From NCBI RefSeq assembly GCF_029504655.1, contig NZ_JAQFIL010000001.1:3229001-3293000 (forward strand): 64,000 nt of DNA, written 5' to 3'. Under the pieces are notes generated by a model. That model had not been told where the DNA came from. It saw nothing but the letters and a program-made list of their open reading frames with translations, and searched no databases. This stretch comes from Catalinimonas alkaloidigena. GTDB lineage: Bacteria; Bacteroidota; Bacteroidia; Cytophagales; Cyclobacteriaceae. The translations under genes were made by a program, and so were the position numbers. Positions 9,017 to 17,469 of this stretch are shown one piece after another. Within the stretch, counting starts at the first letter, position 1; each line of letters begins with the position of its first letter.

Positions 9017-11512
9017 ATGAACTTACAAAAAACATTTAGCCCTAACCCTAATCTTGAAAAGCTCTCCGGGATCGTAAAGCGGGTAACTTTTCATAGCCCT
9101 GAGACCGGCTGGTCAGTTCTAAAAATCAACTCATTTGAACGTCCTAATGAGGATATTGCCGTTACAGTACATCAATCTAAAGTTTTTGCCGGGGCTACCA
9201 TGAATTTTTTTGGCATCTGGGTAAATCATCCAACTTACGGAAGGCAATTTAAGGCAGAACGTGTTGAAGAAAGAAAACCAGCTACTGCACACGCACTTGA
9301 AAAGTACCTCGGCTCCGGACTTATCAAAGGAGTGGGGCCAAAGACTGCCAAACAAATTGTCAAATACTTTGGAAAAGATACCCTGGATGTATTTGAAAAG
9401 AAGATAGACCGCCTCACGGAAGTGCCCGGTATTGCCAAAAAAAAGCTGGCCTCCATCCAAACCGCCTGGACTGAACATCAGGAGATTCGTGAAGTAATGA
9501 TGTTCTTACAGTCTCATGGCATCAGCACATTGTTTGCCGTCAAAATTTACAAAACCTACGGACAACAGGCTATTTCAGTGGTTCAGGAAAATCCTTATCG
9601 CCTGGCTCACGATATTTTTGGTATCGGGTTTATGAGTGCCGACCGGGTGGCGCTTAGCCTGGGCCTGGCCAAAGATTCATCCGCACGCGTACAGGCCGGT
9701 ATAGGTCATATATTACATAATGCACGTGAAGAAGGCCATTGTTATTTGCTGTCTGACCAGATTGTAGAGCAAACCACTGACTTGCTGGGGCTGGATAGCA
9801 CACAAAGGGTCACGGATGAGTTGCAGCTCATGGAAAAAGATGATGAACTCAAGATCAGGAACTTACCTGGTCCGGAGGGCATACAAACTGCGTATTACGC
9901 TCACTCCCTATATTTTGACGAAAATTATCTGGCCAAGAAAAGTTTGATTATGGCCAATGAGCAGGTAGAAGTTGACCCACAAAAAGTCAGGCAATGGATC
10001 ACTAAATATTGCGAATACCACGAAATTCAGTTAAGTGAAGAGCAGGAGGCTAGTGTTCAGCTAGTCATCAGCCGAGGTTTATGCATTTTAACCGGTGGGC
10101 CTGGTTGCGGAAAAACCACGACCACCAAAGTCATTGTAGCATTGCTCAAAGCTATGCGCAAAGAGGTATTGCTTGCTGCCCCTACCGGCAGAGCGGCCCA
10201 GCGAATGAGCGAAGTGATCGGTCAGGAAGCAAAAACTATTCACCGCCTGCTGGAGTGGGAACCCATGAAAGGAGGCTTTAAGAGAAATGAAGAAACACCC
10301 CTGGACTGTGATTTTATCATCGTAGACGAATCCTCCATGCTGGATGTTCACCTGGCGGCCTCTTTGTTCAGAGCGGTACCCCAGCGAGCCCAGCTGCTAC
10401 TCATTGGTGATGCTGATCAGTTACCCTCAGTGGGTGCAGGTAATGTGTTTAAAGACCTGATAGAGTCCGACAAAATAATCTGTGCACGTTTGACCAGGGT
10501 GTTTCGTCAGGCTGCCAAGTCAAAAATCATTCAATATGCGCATCAGATAAATCAGGGACAGGTTCCAAAAATCGCTACCCCTTTTCAGTACCCAGACCTC
10601 TGGAAAAGAGGAGAAGATTGTCTTTTTATAGATTCAGAAGAAGCTACCAAAGAACAACTACGCTTCATTCAGAAAGTAAAAAAATATGCTGATCGGGATG
10701 TAGAAGAAAACAGGGTAGCCGCTGAGCCCGAGGCTGGATATGAGTTGTACAAAGACAACCTCCAGATTCCGGAAAAATTCGCACACGTTGACATAGATAA
10801 GCTCCTCTCCGCCAATACCCATACCCATGAGCTAAAAGAAGTACTGCGAAGGGTAAACCCCTGGTCATCCTTGCATTGGGGCTTCTCCGCGGTAGACATG
10901 GTAGAAAAACTTTATCAGGAGATCATCCCCAGATACTTTGGCAAAGAAGTGGAAATACAGGTCCTAAGTCCGATGAGTAAAGGAAGCCTGGGTACGCATC
11001 ATCTCAACGAAATGATACAAAAAGCTGTCAATCCCGAGCGGGCGGATAAGGCACAATTAGACTTCGCGGGAAGGACATTCAGAGTCAATGACCGGGTAAT
11101 ACAGCGGAAGAACAACTATGACCTTAATGTATTTAATGGAGACATCGGTAAAATTCTACAGATTGACAATGAGGAAATGAGCTGTACTGTCCTCTTTGGC
11201 TCGGGTGATGACGAAAAAGAAGTGATTTATGAAAAAGCACATCTTACGGAGTTGGACCATGCTTATGCCATCACCATCCATAAATCTCAGGGAAGTGAGT
11301 TTGCGGTAGTTATTATCCCTCTGCTCACGCAACACTATAATATGCTTTTCAGAAACCTGATCTATACAGGTCTTACAAGAGCTAAGAAAGTAGCGGTGTT
11401 TGTTGGAAGTCGCAGAGCATTAAGAAGAGCTGTTTCGCAACGCAATTCTTCTCAGCGCCAAACAGCTCTCCAGTGGCTTATCAAAGAAGGTGAAAGCGAA
11501 AATTTATTCTGA
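9017..11512 (+). CDS. recD2: RecD2-like 5'-3' DNA helicase (SF1)
   Basis: 831 aa; RecD2 proteins are about 720-850 aa and act without RecBC in DNA repair. An N-terminal OB-like segment (about 10-95), then tandem helix-hairpin-helix (LIKGVGPKTAKQIVKYFG; VPGIAKKKLASI; about 100-160), a further helical region, then the helicase core: Walker A GGPGCGKTTTT with Lys366, AAPTGRAAQRM, Walker B FIIVDESSMLDV, GDADQLPSVGAG, RVFRQAA, and C-terminal QVLSPMSKGSLGT, DRVIQRKNNYD, HAYAITIHKSQGSEF and YTGLTRAKK. A stretch of roughly 90 residues between the RecA-like domains (about 550-640) is longer than usual for the family. Its stop overlaps the 3' end of the opposing peptidase gene by 9 bp. Confidence 0.92.
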   Translation: MNLQKTFSPNPNLEKLSGIVKRVTFHSPETGWSVLKINSFERPNEDIAVTVHQSKVFAGATMNFFGIWVNHPTYGRQFKAERVEERKPATAHALEKYLGSGLIKGVGPKTAKQIVKYFGKDTLDVFEKKIDRLTEVPGIAKKKLASIQTAWTEHQEIREVMMFLQSHGISTLFAVKIYKTYGQQAISVVQENPYRLAHDIFGIGFMSADRVALSLGLAKDSSARVQAGIGHILHNAREEGHCYLLSDQIVEQTTDLLGLDSTQRVTDELQLMEKDDELKIRNLPGPEGIQTAYYAHSLYFDENYLAKKSLIMANEQVEVDPQKVRQWITKYCEYHEIQLSEEQEASVQLVISRGLCILTGGPGCGKTTTTKVIVALLKAMRKEVLLAAPTGRAAQRMSEVIGQEAKTIHRLLEWEPMKGGFKRNEETPLDCDFIIVDESSMLDVHLAASLFRAVPQRAQLLLIGDADQLPSVGAGNVFKDLIESDKIICARLTRVFRQAAKSKIIQYAHQINQGQVPKIATPFQYPDLWKRGEDCLFIDSEEATKEQLRFIQKVKKYADRDVEENRVAAEPEAGYELYKDNLQIPEKFAHVDIDKLLSANTHTHELKEVLRRVNPWSSLHWGFSAVDMVEKLYQEIIPRYFGKEVEIQVLSPMSKGSLGTHHLNEMIQKAVNPERADKAQLDFAGRTFRVNDRVIQRKNNYDLNVFNGDIGKILQIDNEEMSCTVLFGSGDDEKEVIYEKAHLTELDHAYAITIHKSQGSEFAVVIIPLLTQHYNMLFRNLIYTGLTRAKKVAVFVGSRRALRRAVSQRNSSQRQTALQWLIKEGESENLF

Positions 11513-12994
11513 TTTATACATCGCCGGCTCACCTTTACCAGGTAACGTTCTAAGGATAAACTCCCTTATGTCTTCATTCGCAGATTGCAAATCTTCTTTT
11601 CTCAGATACATCATATGACCGCTACGATAGCCTTTGAAGCTTAGTCGGTCCTGTAACCTTCCGCTGGGGTCAAGATGCCACATCGTGTATTTAGCATTAA
11701 AATAAGTGGTAGCTCCATCAAAATAGCCGGATTGAATCATTACATTGAGATAGGGATTTTGAGCCATCGCCTGCCTAAGATTTTCACCGGTCTGATCATT
11801 ACTCCTATCCCAGGGATGCACTGGCCCAAACATATTGTATTTAATGTCTGTGATATAATTTAGCTCATTTCTAAAGTAGTAATTGATTGGGGGAGTAAAT
11901 GAATGCAACCACGAAGTCAATTCAGCATTATAGTCAGGCTTTTCCCCTAGTAACTGGCGGTCGATGCCGAGGTAACGAGAGTCTAACCTTCCAACAGTAT
12001 AACCTCCATTGTCTCTCAATAATGCTTTCCAAAAGTATGAGGTGGGTACATCCAGATTCTGCTGTAGTATCTCTTTTTCCGTAAGCCCTGAATATTCTGA
12101 CATTTTCGCAGCCATCTCCTGCCGGCGATCTTCAGCGATAAATCCCCCTTTTGCCAGGGCAGGAAGCAGCTCATTGATGGTAAAAGCTTCCACCTCAGGA
12201 AGTAGCTCATCCAGGTCTTTTTGCTGATGCTCAGCGGCTAAGGCTTTCTGGTACCAGGCAGCGGCAGCAAAATAAGGCAGGCGGTTGGCTGCATCCACTG
12301 GGCCGTCTCGCTCAATTCCCAAACCTGTAGGTGAAACCAATATCACTCCATTCAGGTACATCCACTGAGCGTTTTGCAGTTCTAAAGCCAGACCGGAAAC
12401 CCGGGTAGTACCGTAACTTTCGCCTATAAGATATTTAGGTGAGGTCCAACGATTTTTGCGTGTTACAAAAGTATTCAGCCATTCCCCCAGATATGCGATG
12501 TCAGCATTCACGCCAAAAAAAGTTTCTCTATCTTCTTCTTCATCCAATATTCTGGAGTAGCCGGTATTTACTGGATTCACGTATACGATATCGGCAACAT
12601 CTAAGATTGAATAAGGATTTTCTTTAATTCCGTAAGGCTGTACAGGATAGCCTTCATCGTCAATAGCTAATATCCTAGGGCCGGTATAAGCGATATGCAT
12701 CCATACGGAGGCTGAGCCCGGTCCACCGTTGAAAGAAATAACCAGCGGACGCGCATTACGATTTTTTACTCCCTGTCTTTCGTAATAGGTATAAAATAAT
12801 GCGGCAATGGGTTCTCCATCTTCATTCCAGACCGGCTGCGTACCTGTAGTAGCAGTATATGAAAAACGCTCTCCTTTCACGCTCACTTCATGGGAAGTAG
12901 TGACGGTAGAGTCAGCAGCTAAGGCTCGTTTCTGGGCAATGGCATGGCAAGTGATGAATAACATCAGCCATAGTGCAGCTAATATTCGCTTCAT
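11504..12994 (-). CDS. S10 family serine carboxypeptidase, secreted
   Basis: 496 aa with a signal peptide (MKRILAALWLMLFITCHAIAQ). Serine carboxypeptidases of the S10 family trim C-terminal residues; the alpha/beta-hydrolase triad is visible: Ser in LIGESYGTTR, Asp in QSGYFDGATTYF, His in YRSGHMMYLR. The oxyanion-hole motif NGGPGSASVWMH is also present. The bacterial members are exported, here to the periplasm. Convergent with recD2 and overlapping it by 9 bp at the stop codons, so the two messages are antisense to one another at their 3' ends unless transcription stops inside the neighbouring gene. Otherwise an ordinary full-length member. Confidence 0.92.
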   Translation of the reverse strand: MKRILAALWLMLFITCHAIAQKRALAADSTVTTSHEVSVKGERFSYTATTGTQPVWNEDGEPIAALFYTYYERQGVKNRNARPLVISFNGGPGSASVWMHIAYTGPRILAIDDEGYPVQPYGIKENPYSILDVADIVYVNPVNTGYSRILDEEEDRETFFGVNADIAYLGEWLNTFVTRKNRWTSPKYLIGESYGTTRVSGLALELQNAQWMYLNGVILVSPTGLGIERDGPVDAANRLPYFAAAAWYQKALAAEHQQKDLDELLPEVEAFTINELLPALAKGGFIAEDRRQEMAAKMSEYSGLTEKEILQQNLDVPTSYFWKALLRDNGGYTVGRLDSRYLGIDRQLLGEKPDYNAELTSWLHSFTPPINYYFRNELNYITDIKYNMFGPVHPWDRSNDQTGENLRQAMAQNPYLNVMIQSGYFDGATTYFNAKYTMWHLDPSGRLQDRLSFKGYRSGHMMYLRKEDLQSANEDIREFILRTLPGKGEPAMYKSE

Positions 12995-13124
12995 ATAATA
13001 TAGGTTAGAGGTAAATGCGCGTAAAAAATTTAGAAATAGAGCAAACGCTCAATTACTAAAAATGCGAAGATACGTATTGAGAAATATGAAGCCAATTTAG
13101 CCTTAAAAAAGAAAGTGCCAGGAT

Positions 13125-13143
13125 TACTTCACTAAGTGAAGTA
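13125..13143 (-). terminator. Hairpin just after the Usp stop codon
   Basis: Perfect 8-bp inverted repeat TACTTCAC / GTGAAGTA with a 3-nt loop directly behind the stop codon of the minus-strand Usp gene. The T-run (CTTTCTTTTTT) begins about 15 nt after the stem instead of immediately, so it is a weak intrinsic terminator or a message-stabilising hairpin. Confidence 0.45.
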
Positions 13144-13896
13144 TTAAACTTTGTAAATCATTACTGGTATGTCCAGTGTTTTAAGGAGTTCTACAGATGG
13201 GCCATAGAAAGATTTCATTAAGCCAAAAAACTTATCTTTTACCATGATTACCAGTAAGTCAGGCTTAGTGATTTTTTTACGCTGATGAGGGTAAATGCGG
13301 AGTTCAGCTTTGTCAGTACTGGCCGCTCTCTTTTTATCGGAGTTCAGGTTTTCAAAGAGCTGAGCATTCAGATCTCCAATGTCGAGGATTTCAAAGGTGG
13401 AAGAAAAAATATTTGCTATTTGAAAAGCATACTTTGAGGCATAGTCCGCTGTTTTATCATTTAGATCGGCAGTGATAAGCATATGTTCAATATTTTTATA
13501 TTGAACCTCTTTAGGTAATAAAATAAGCGGGCAGTGTATTCTGTCTATAAATGCGTACAAATCATGAACCTGCGCCTTGTCCATCAGAAATAAGTCAGGC
13601 AAATAGGCGGTCAGAGTTTCATCGGCATTATCACATATATCCGTCTCACATGAAACTAAGCGATAGCTTACATTGGCCTGATCAAGGTAAGCTTCTTTTA
13701 CAAACTGAAAAGCATTCTTTATATGATTCTCTTCCTGATTAGCGGAAATACTCATCACACTGTTTTCCGCTGGATAACATAAACCAATGGTTAGTTTAGC
13801 TTTCAGCTTTTCGGTGAGCTTAAGCGCATACTGAAGTACATTGTCAGAATTACAATTTGCTTCTTTTGCCAGAACAACATTTCTTATCGTTTCCAT
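13144..13896 (-). CDS. Degenerate tandem universal stress protein
   Basis: 250 aa, two Usp-like halves (about 1-125 and 130-250). First half starts RNVVLAKEANCNSDNVLQYALKLTEKL, the second KNIEHMLITADLNDKTADYASKYAFQIA, each a typical Usp opening. The nucleotide-binding signature G-x2-G-x9-G-(S/T) is missing from both halves (the second ends VKDKFFGLMKSFYGPSVELL), so it likely belongs to the non-ATP-binding class. The upstream region contains an FNR-like palindrome (13949-13962) and the motif ATATAGTCTATTT shared with the DUF892 gene at 6598. Probably part of a stationary-phase or oxygen-limitation response; the target is unknown. Confidence 0.8.
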   Translation of the reverse strand: METIRNVVLAKEANCNSDNVLQYALKLTEKLKAKLTIGLCYPAENSVMSISANQEENHIKNAFQFVKEAYLDQANVSYRLVSCETDICDNADETLTAYLPDLFLMDKAQVHDLYAFIDRIHCPLILLPKEVQYKNIEHMLITADLNDKTADYASKYAFQIANIFSSTFEILDIGDLNAQLFENLNSDKKRAASTDKAELRIYPHQRKKITKPDLLVIMVKDKFFGLMKSFYGPSVELLKTLDIPVMIYKV

Positions 13897-13921
13897 GATT
13901 AATAGATATTGTACATTAATA

Positions 13922-13934
13922 ATATAGTCTATTT
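13922..13934 (-). promoter_or_regulatory. Motif shared by stress-gene promoters
   Basis: ATATAGTCTATTT here, 26 bp upstream of the Usp start, is identical over 13 bp to 6717-6729 upstream of the DUF892 gene; both genes are read leftwards. It could be a promoter element or an operator. Seen directly; its function is inferred from position only. Confidence 0.35.
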
Positions 13935-13948
13935 AGCATGGAGAAACA

Positions 13949-13962
13949 ATGATATTTGTCAT
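13949..13962. promoter_or_regulatory. FNR/CRP-like palindrome before the Usp gene
   Basis: ATGATATTTGTCAT: half-sites ATGA-x6-TCAT, close to the CRP/FNR-superfamily pattern TTGAT-N4-ATCAA and related to the two boxes in the 37-40 kb stress island. Centre is 59 bp before the Usp start codon. Confidence 0.4.
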
Positions 13963-14382
13963 ATCCCATGTAATTCTATATGCCATTATACTGATTCCTT
14001 TACAAATATATCTCCTTTTCACCAATAAATTTATAGATAAGGATGCCCTTTTAACTAGTAATTAATGCATAGTAAAATTGGCAGCTATAAATTGTGCAAA
14101 ACCCATTTGTTAGATAGAAATCCCCTTCCCTTTTTTTCCTTAAGTTATCCTCACCAATAATGCAGTCGCAAGTTTAATCTCTCAGTCAACTGGAGGAAAT
14201 TCCACTTAATAAAGAGTAGAACTGAGTACGTCAGATAGCGGGCATCATCTTGCCTATTGCCTCGTACCCCAAGCTGCTAAGCCCAATGACGTAATCATCA
14301 GTTCAGCCATACAAGCACGGAGAAATAGTTTGATTACTAATTCGGTGATCCAATTCAATATTGCTTATATATACCATCTGAT

Positions 14383-14736
14383 TCAGGTATAAAGATAAGC
14401 CCAATATATGAGTAGAAATTGCAGAGGTAAGCGAATCAGGGTTAACCATACCCCTTTTCCCTTCCTTCTGCTGCGTTGAAAATGATGAATGTTAGCGGGA
14501 AATATGGCAATCAACAAAATGATGATTCCCCAGGCTGCCAATGGTCTATAGGTTGATGACAACAGTACAAAACCCAGAAACACCTCAGCAACGCCTACAA
14601 ATAAATTTACCATGATTGGGTATGGAACCCACTTGGGCATGATTTTCAGGTAAAGCTCAGGCATAATAAAATGATTGATCCCTGCCAGTATATAGAGGCC
14701 TGACATCATATACAAACTGATATGCACCAATTCCAT
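14383..14736 (-). CDS. DoxX-like small membrane protein
   Basis: 117 aa, four predicted membrane helices (about 5-25, 42-63, 68-86, 98-115). Starts with HISLYMMSGLYILAGINHFIMPELYLKIMPKWVPYP, the DoxX/MauE-type opening with G-x-x-H-F and the proline-rich loop; the segment NLFVGVAEVFLGFVLL and the short basic loop FQRSRRKGKG fit too. Family members are inner-membrane proteins tied to quinone, redox or oxidative-stress functions, but this short version has no assigned role. Lies 12 bp after the GH97 gene on the same strand, so it is probably co-transcribed. Confidence 0.8.
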   Translation of the reverse strand: MELVHISLYMMSGLYILAGINHFIMPELYLKIMPKWVPYPIMVNLFVGVAEVFLGFVLLSSTYRPLAAWGIIILLIAIFPANIHHFQRSRRKGKGVWLTLIRLPLQFLLIYWAYLYT

Positions 14737-14748
14737 AATTATAAACGC

Positions 14749-16836
14749 TTAGTCTTCTGCTATCAGGCTGATGACAAAACCTCCACCAGCTGCCATGCTG
14801 AAAGAGTGTTCAGCACCATGCTCCAGCGGGATTTCTTCTATAATAATGCTGTTTGGATTATCATTCCAGTGGGCATCATCTCCATCACGATACACCCTTA
14901 CTTTGTATATTCTACCCTTATCCAGAAAATCAAAATTGAGGGTTACATTTCTTTCATTTTCATCAGTGATCCCTCCTATAAACCAATTGCCAGTACCTCT
15001 CTCCTGCCGGGCTATGGTCACATAGTCTCCCACTTCTCCGTTCAAAACTTTTGACTGTTCCCAGTCTACTCCTACATCCCTGATAAACTGAAAAGCAGAC
15101 TGCCCCTGATAACTTTCTATCAAATCGGCTGCCATTTGCACCGGACTATAAATCACCACAAAGAGGGCCAATTGCTGAGCAATCGTAGTGTTTACCTGAT
15201 TTTCTTCTTTATAAGGTGAAAGTTTAATGTTAAAGATTCCGGGAGTATAATCAATGGGCCCACCCAGCATCCGGGTGAAAGCGATAATAGGCAGGTGTTC
15301 CGGAGGGTTACCTCCATCAGACGACCAGGCATTGAACTCCTGCCCTCTAAGGCCCTCCCGTGAAATCATATTGGGGAAGGTTCTTCTTAAGCCGGTGGCT
15401 TTGATAGGTTCATGTGCATTTACCGCAATTTGGTACGCTGAAGCTTTGATCATCGTATTATTATAATGATTTACCATCCACTGCCCATGGTGGTATTCAC
15501 CTCTGGGGATAATTTTACCTACATAACCTGTTTTGACAGTATGGATTTCCAAAGTTTGCATGAGTGAATATGCTGAGTCCATCTGCTGTTCGTAAGTACG
15601 AGGCGCTGCAGAAGTCTCATGATGCATAATAAGATTTACCCCTTTCTCTTTACCATATCGTACCACTTCTTCGAGATCATAATCAGGATAGGGAGTGATG
15701 AAGTCAAACACACCTTCACGTTCCTCAAAACCAATCCAATGATCCCAACCGGTATTCCATCCCTCTACCAGTAGGCCTTTGATATTATTCTGTGAAGCAA
15801 AATCTATATATTTTTTTGCGTTTTCTGTGGTTGCGCCATGTTTGCTACCACTTATCTTTTTTTTACCAGACGTTGACATGTCCTGGGTAGCTTCTAAATC
15901 CCATGTGGATATTCCCAGGTGCATTTCCCACCAGATGCCCATGTATTTCATAGGGCTAAACCAGCTTATATCTTCAAGTTGGCTGGACTCATTCAGGTTA
16001 ACAATCAAATTAGATTCTATCAGGCCACCAGCATCTTCACTGATCTGTATACTTCTCCAGGGTGTGCTGAAGGGCAAAGCACATTTTACTTTATAACCCA
16101 GACGATCAGAACCCACCAGCTCACTTTTCATCCTTAGATTTTCAGTATCTACTTTCAGGGTCATTCCCGCATAATTGATCAGGCTGGCTTCATGAAAACT
16201 CAGGTGCAGACCTGTGTCGGTACGCATAGTAATGGGAGTATTAACAGCATTTTCAGGAATGTAAGTCTGGACAAGGTCTGGATGATCTCTTTTGGAAAGC
16301 GCATCAATCTCAGAAAAAAAGCTAGTATAGTACAAATGCTCATAGATGTCCCAATCCCCTGGCGTCCACCAGCATTGATGATCTTGGATAAGCTTAAATT
16401 CAGTGTGCTCATCCATGATGATCAGATCATCCACTCCTTCCTGCTTCGGAAAATAATATCGAAAAGCTACGCCATCATCATAAACGCGAAAGTAGATATG
16501 CAACTCTCTCTGAAGAGCGTTTACTTCTATAAGACTGACCTTGAGCTCGTTATAATGATTCCTTACACTACGCTGTTCACCCCAGGGCATTTCCCAGGTC
16601 TCATCTAATGAAGATAGGTAAGTCCCAATGATCTCAAAACCATTCCTCATAGCTGCTTGGTCCTTGAATTCAAAACCCATTGTGGAAGTGTCAATGATAA
16701 GTGTTTCCTGATGACTTACGGAATAAGCAGGATATCCACCTTCAAGCAAGCTGAAATTAACTTCAATATTACCCGAAGGAGAGCTTAGTTGTGTACGCAT
16801 TGGCAACTGCTGTTTTAACTGATCAATACAAGCCAA
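14749..16836 (-). CDS. Glycoside hydrolase family 97 (SusB-type alpha-glucosidase)
   Basis: 695 aa, matching GH97. N-terminal beta-sandwich (about 15-280: LSSPSGNIEVNFSLLEGG, WGEQRSVRNHYNEL), (beta/alpha)8 barrel (KYIDFASQNNIKGLLVEGWNTGWD, YPDYDLEEVVRYGKEKGV), and C-terminal beta domain. MHHETSAAPRTYEQQ and REGLRGQEFNAW match the Ca/acid-base glutamates of inverting members such as SusB, not the retaining type. Cleaves alpha-glucosides in the periplasm. The start is doubtful: the frame opens at a TTG, has no ATG, and lacks a normal signal peptide; codons before the TTG read as a hydrophobic stretch in the same frame (TSLVFFFHLFQ) ending at an in-frame TAA, while an ATG at 16907-16909 lies in another frame. 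Confidence 0.93.
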   Translation of the reverse strand: MACIDQLKQQLPMRTQLSSPSGNIEVNFSLLEGGYPAYSVSHQETLIIDTSTMGFEFKDQAAMRNGFEIIGTYLSSLDETWEMPWGEQRSVRNHYNELKVSLIEVNALQRELHIYFRVYDDGVAFRYYFPKQEGVDDLIIMDEHTEFKLIQDHQCWWTPGDWDIYEHLYYTSFFSEIDALSKRDHPDLVQTYIPENAVNTPITMRTDTGLHLSFHEASLINYAGMTLKVDTENLRMKSELVGSDRLGYKVKCALPFSTPWRSIQISEDAGGLIESNLIVNLNESSQLEDISWFSPMKYMGIWWEMHLGISTWDLEATQDMSTSGKKKISGSKHGATTENAKKYIDFASQNNIKGLLVEGWNTGWDHWIGFEEREGVFDFITPYPDYDLEEVVRYGKEKGVNLIMHHETSAAPRTYEQQMDSAYSLMQTLEIHTVKTGYVGKIIPRGEYHHGQWMVNHYNNTMIKASAYQIAVNAHEPIKATGLRRTFPNMISREGLRGQEFNAWSSDGGNPPEHLPIIAFTRMLGGPIDYTPGIFNIKLSPYKEENQVNTTIAQQLALFVVIYSPVQMAADLIESYQGQSAFQFIRDVGVDWEQSKVLNGEVGDYVTIARQERGTGNWFIGGITDENERNVTLNFDFLDKGRIYKVRVYRDGDDAHWNDNPNSIIIEEIPLEHGAEHSFSMAAGGGFVISLIAED

Positions 16837-17469
16837 TCGACTGCGCTGAAAAAGATGAAAAAAGAATACAAGCGAAGTTTTTTGGCTGTTGCTTTTTGCT
16901 TAAAGCCATTTCCTTTCAATATGTTTGCTGATGCTGCTTTACAAAAAAATATGATAAGGTCTCAACTTAGTAACCAAAACTAAAATTATCATTTACTCCA
17001 CGGAATAGTGATAATTGAAGCATTATTATGAATACTTCAATACTGGACAAGGCTCAAACAATGAGAGGCAACCCTACTCCCATATTTCAGTGTATCAACG
17101 AAATATGCAAGAATTTAGTCATTATTAGCAAAGTTATTAAGTCTCCAGACACTCCAGAATTTTAGAAATGAGGATAATATAACTATGAGTGGAGCCCCAT
17201 TACGATATAAATAAGTATGATCAGCCCCGATACATGAGCAGATAAAATACCCAGAGAAGCTTTTCATTAGCCTATCCATCATCAGATCACCACTTATAGC
17301 CTTTTTAATTTAATTTACAGTATGCCTCTTGTCAAAGTTTGAAAGTGATTCTGCCTGTTTTTATTCTAAGCTATATCCTCTCACTGCATATTATTTACCT
17401 CTCGCTGCAAAACTCTTGAAAATCATAAATAAATGAGGAATAATGCATTAGTTTAAATATTGAAAAATC
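16837..17469. other. Gene-free region between GH97 and the permease
   Basis: 633 bp between divergently read genes. The 75 bp next to GH97 may belong to its signal-peptide coding part (see that gene). A 45-codon frame starting with ATG lies at 17028-17165 but has no recognisable features. The rest is AT-rich with no clear hairpin, RNA gene or repeat; promoters for both flanking genes are expected here. Confidence 0.5.

Larger units (their letters stand above)
13897..14382. other. Gene-free region upstream of the Usp gene
   Basis: 486 bp between the Usp start and the DoxX-like stop. The first 70 bp hold the putative Usp control elements described separately. The remainder shows no reading frame with convincing codon usage; a 34-codon minus-strand frame (14254-14358, TTG start) is present but has no support. 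No tRNA-like cloverleaf was seen. Confidence 0.5.

Noticed and set aside
14254..14358. 34-codon minus-strand frame behind the DoxX-like gene
   Set aside because: TTG start, no recognisable pattern, and it ends in an ordinary intergenic stretch.
17028..17165. 45-codon frame with an ATG upstream of the permease
   Set aside because: No domain, no ribosome-site hint and no partner; frames of this size are expected by chance in 600 bp of AT-rich DNA.
16837..17469. tRNA or riboswitch in the long divergent region
   Set aside because: No cloverleaf arms, T-loop sequence or conserved riboswitch core could be found on either strand.
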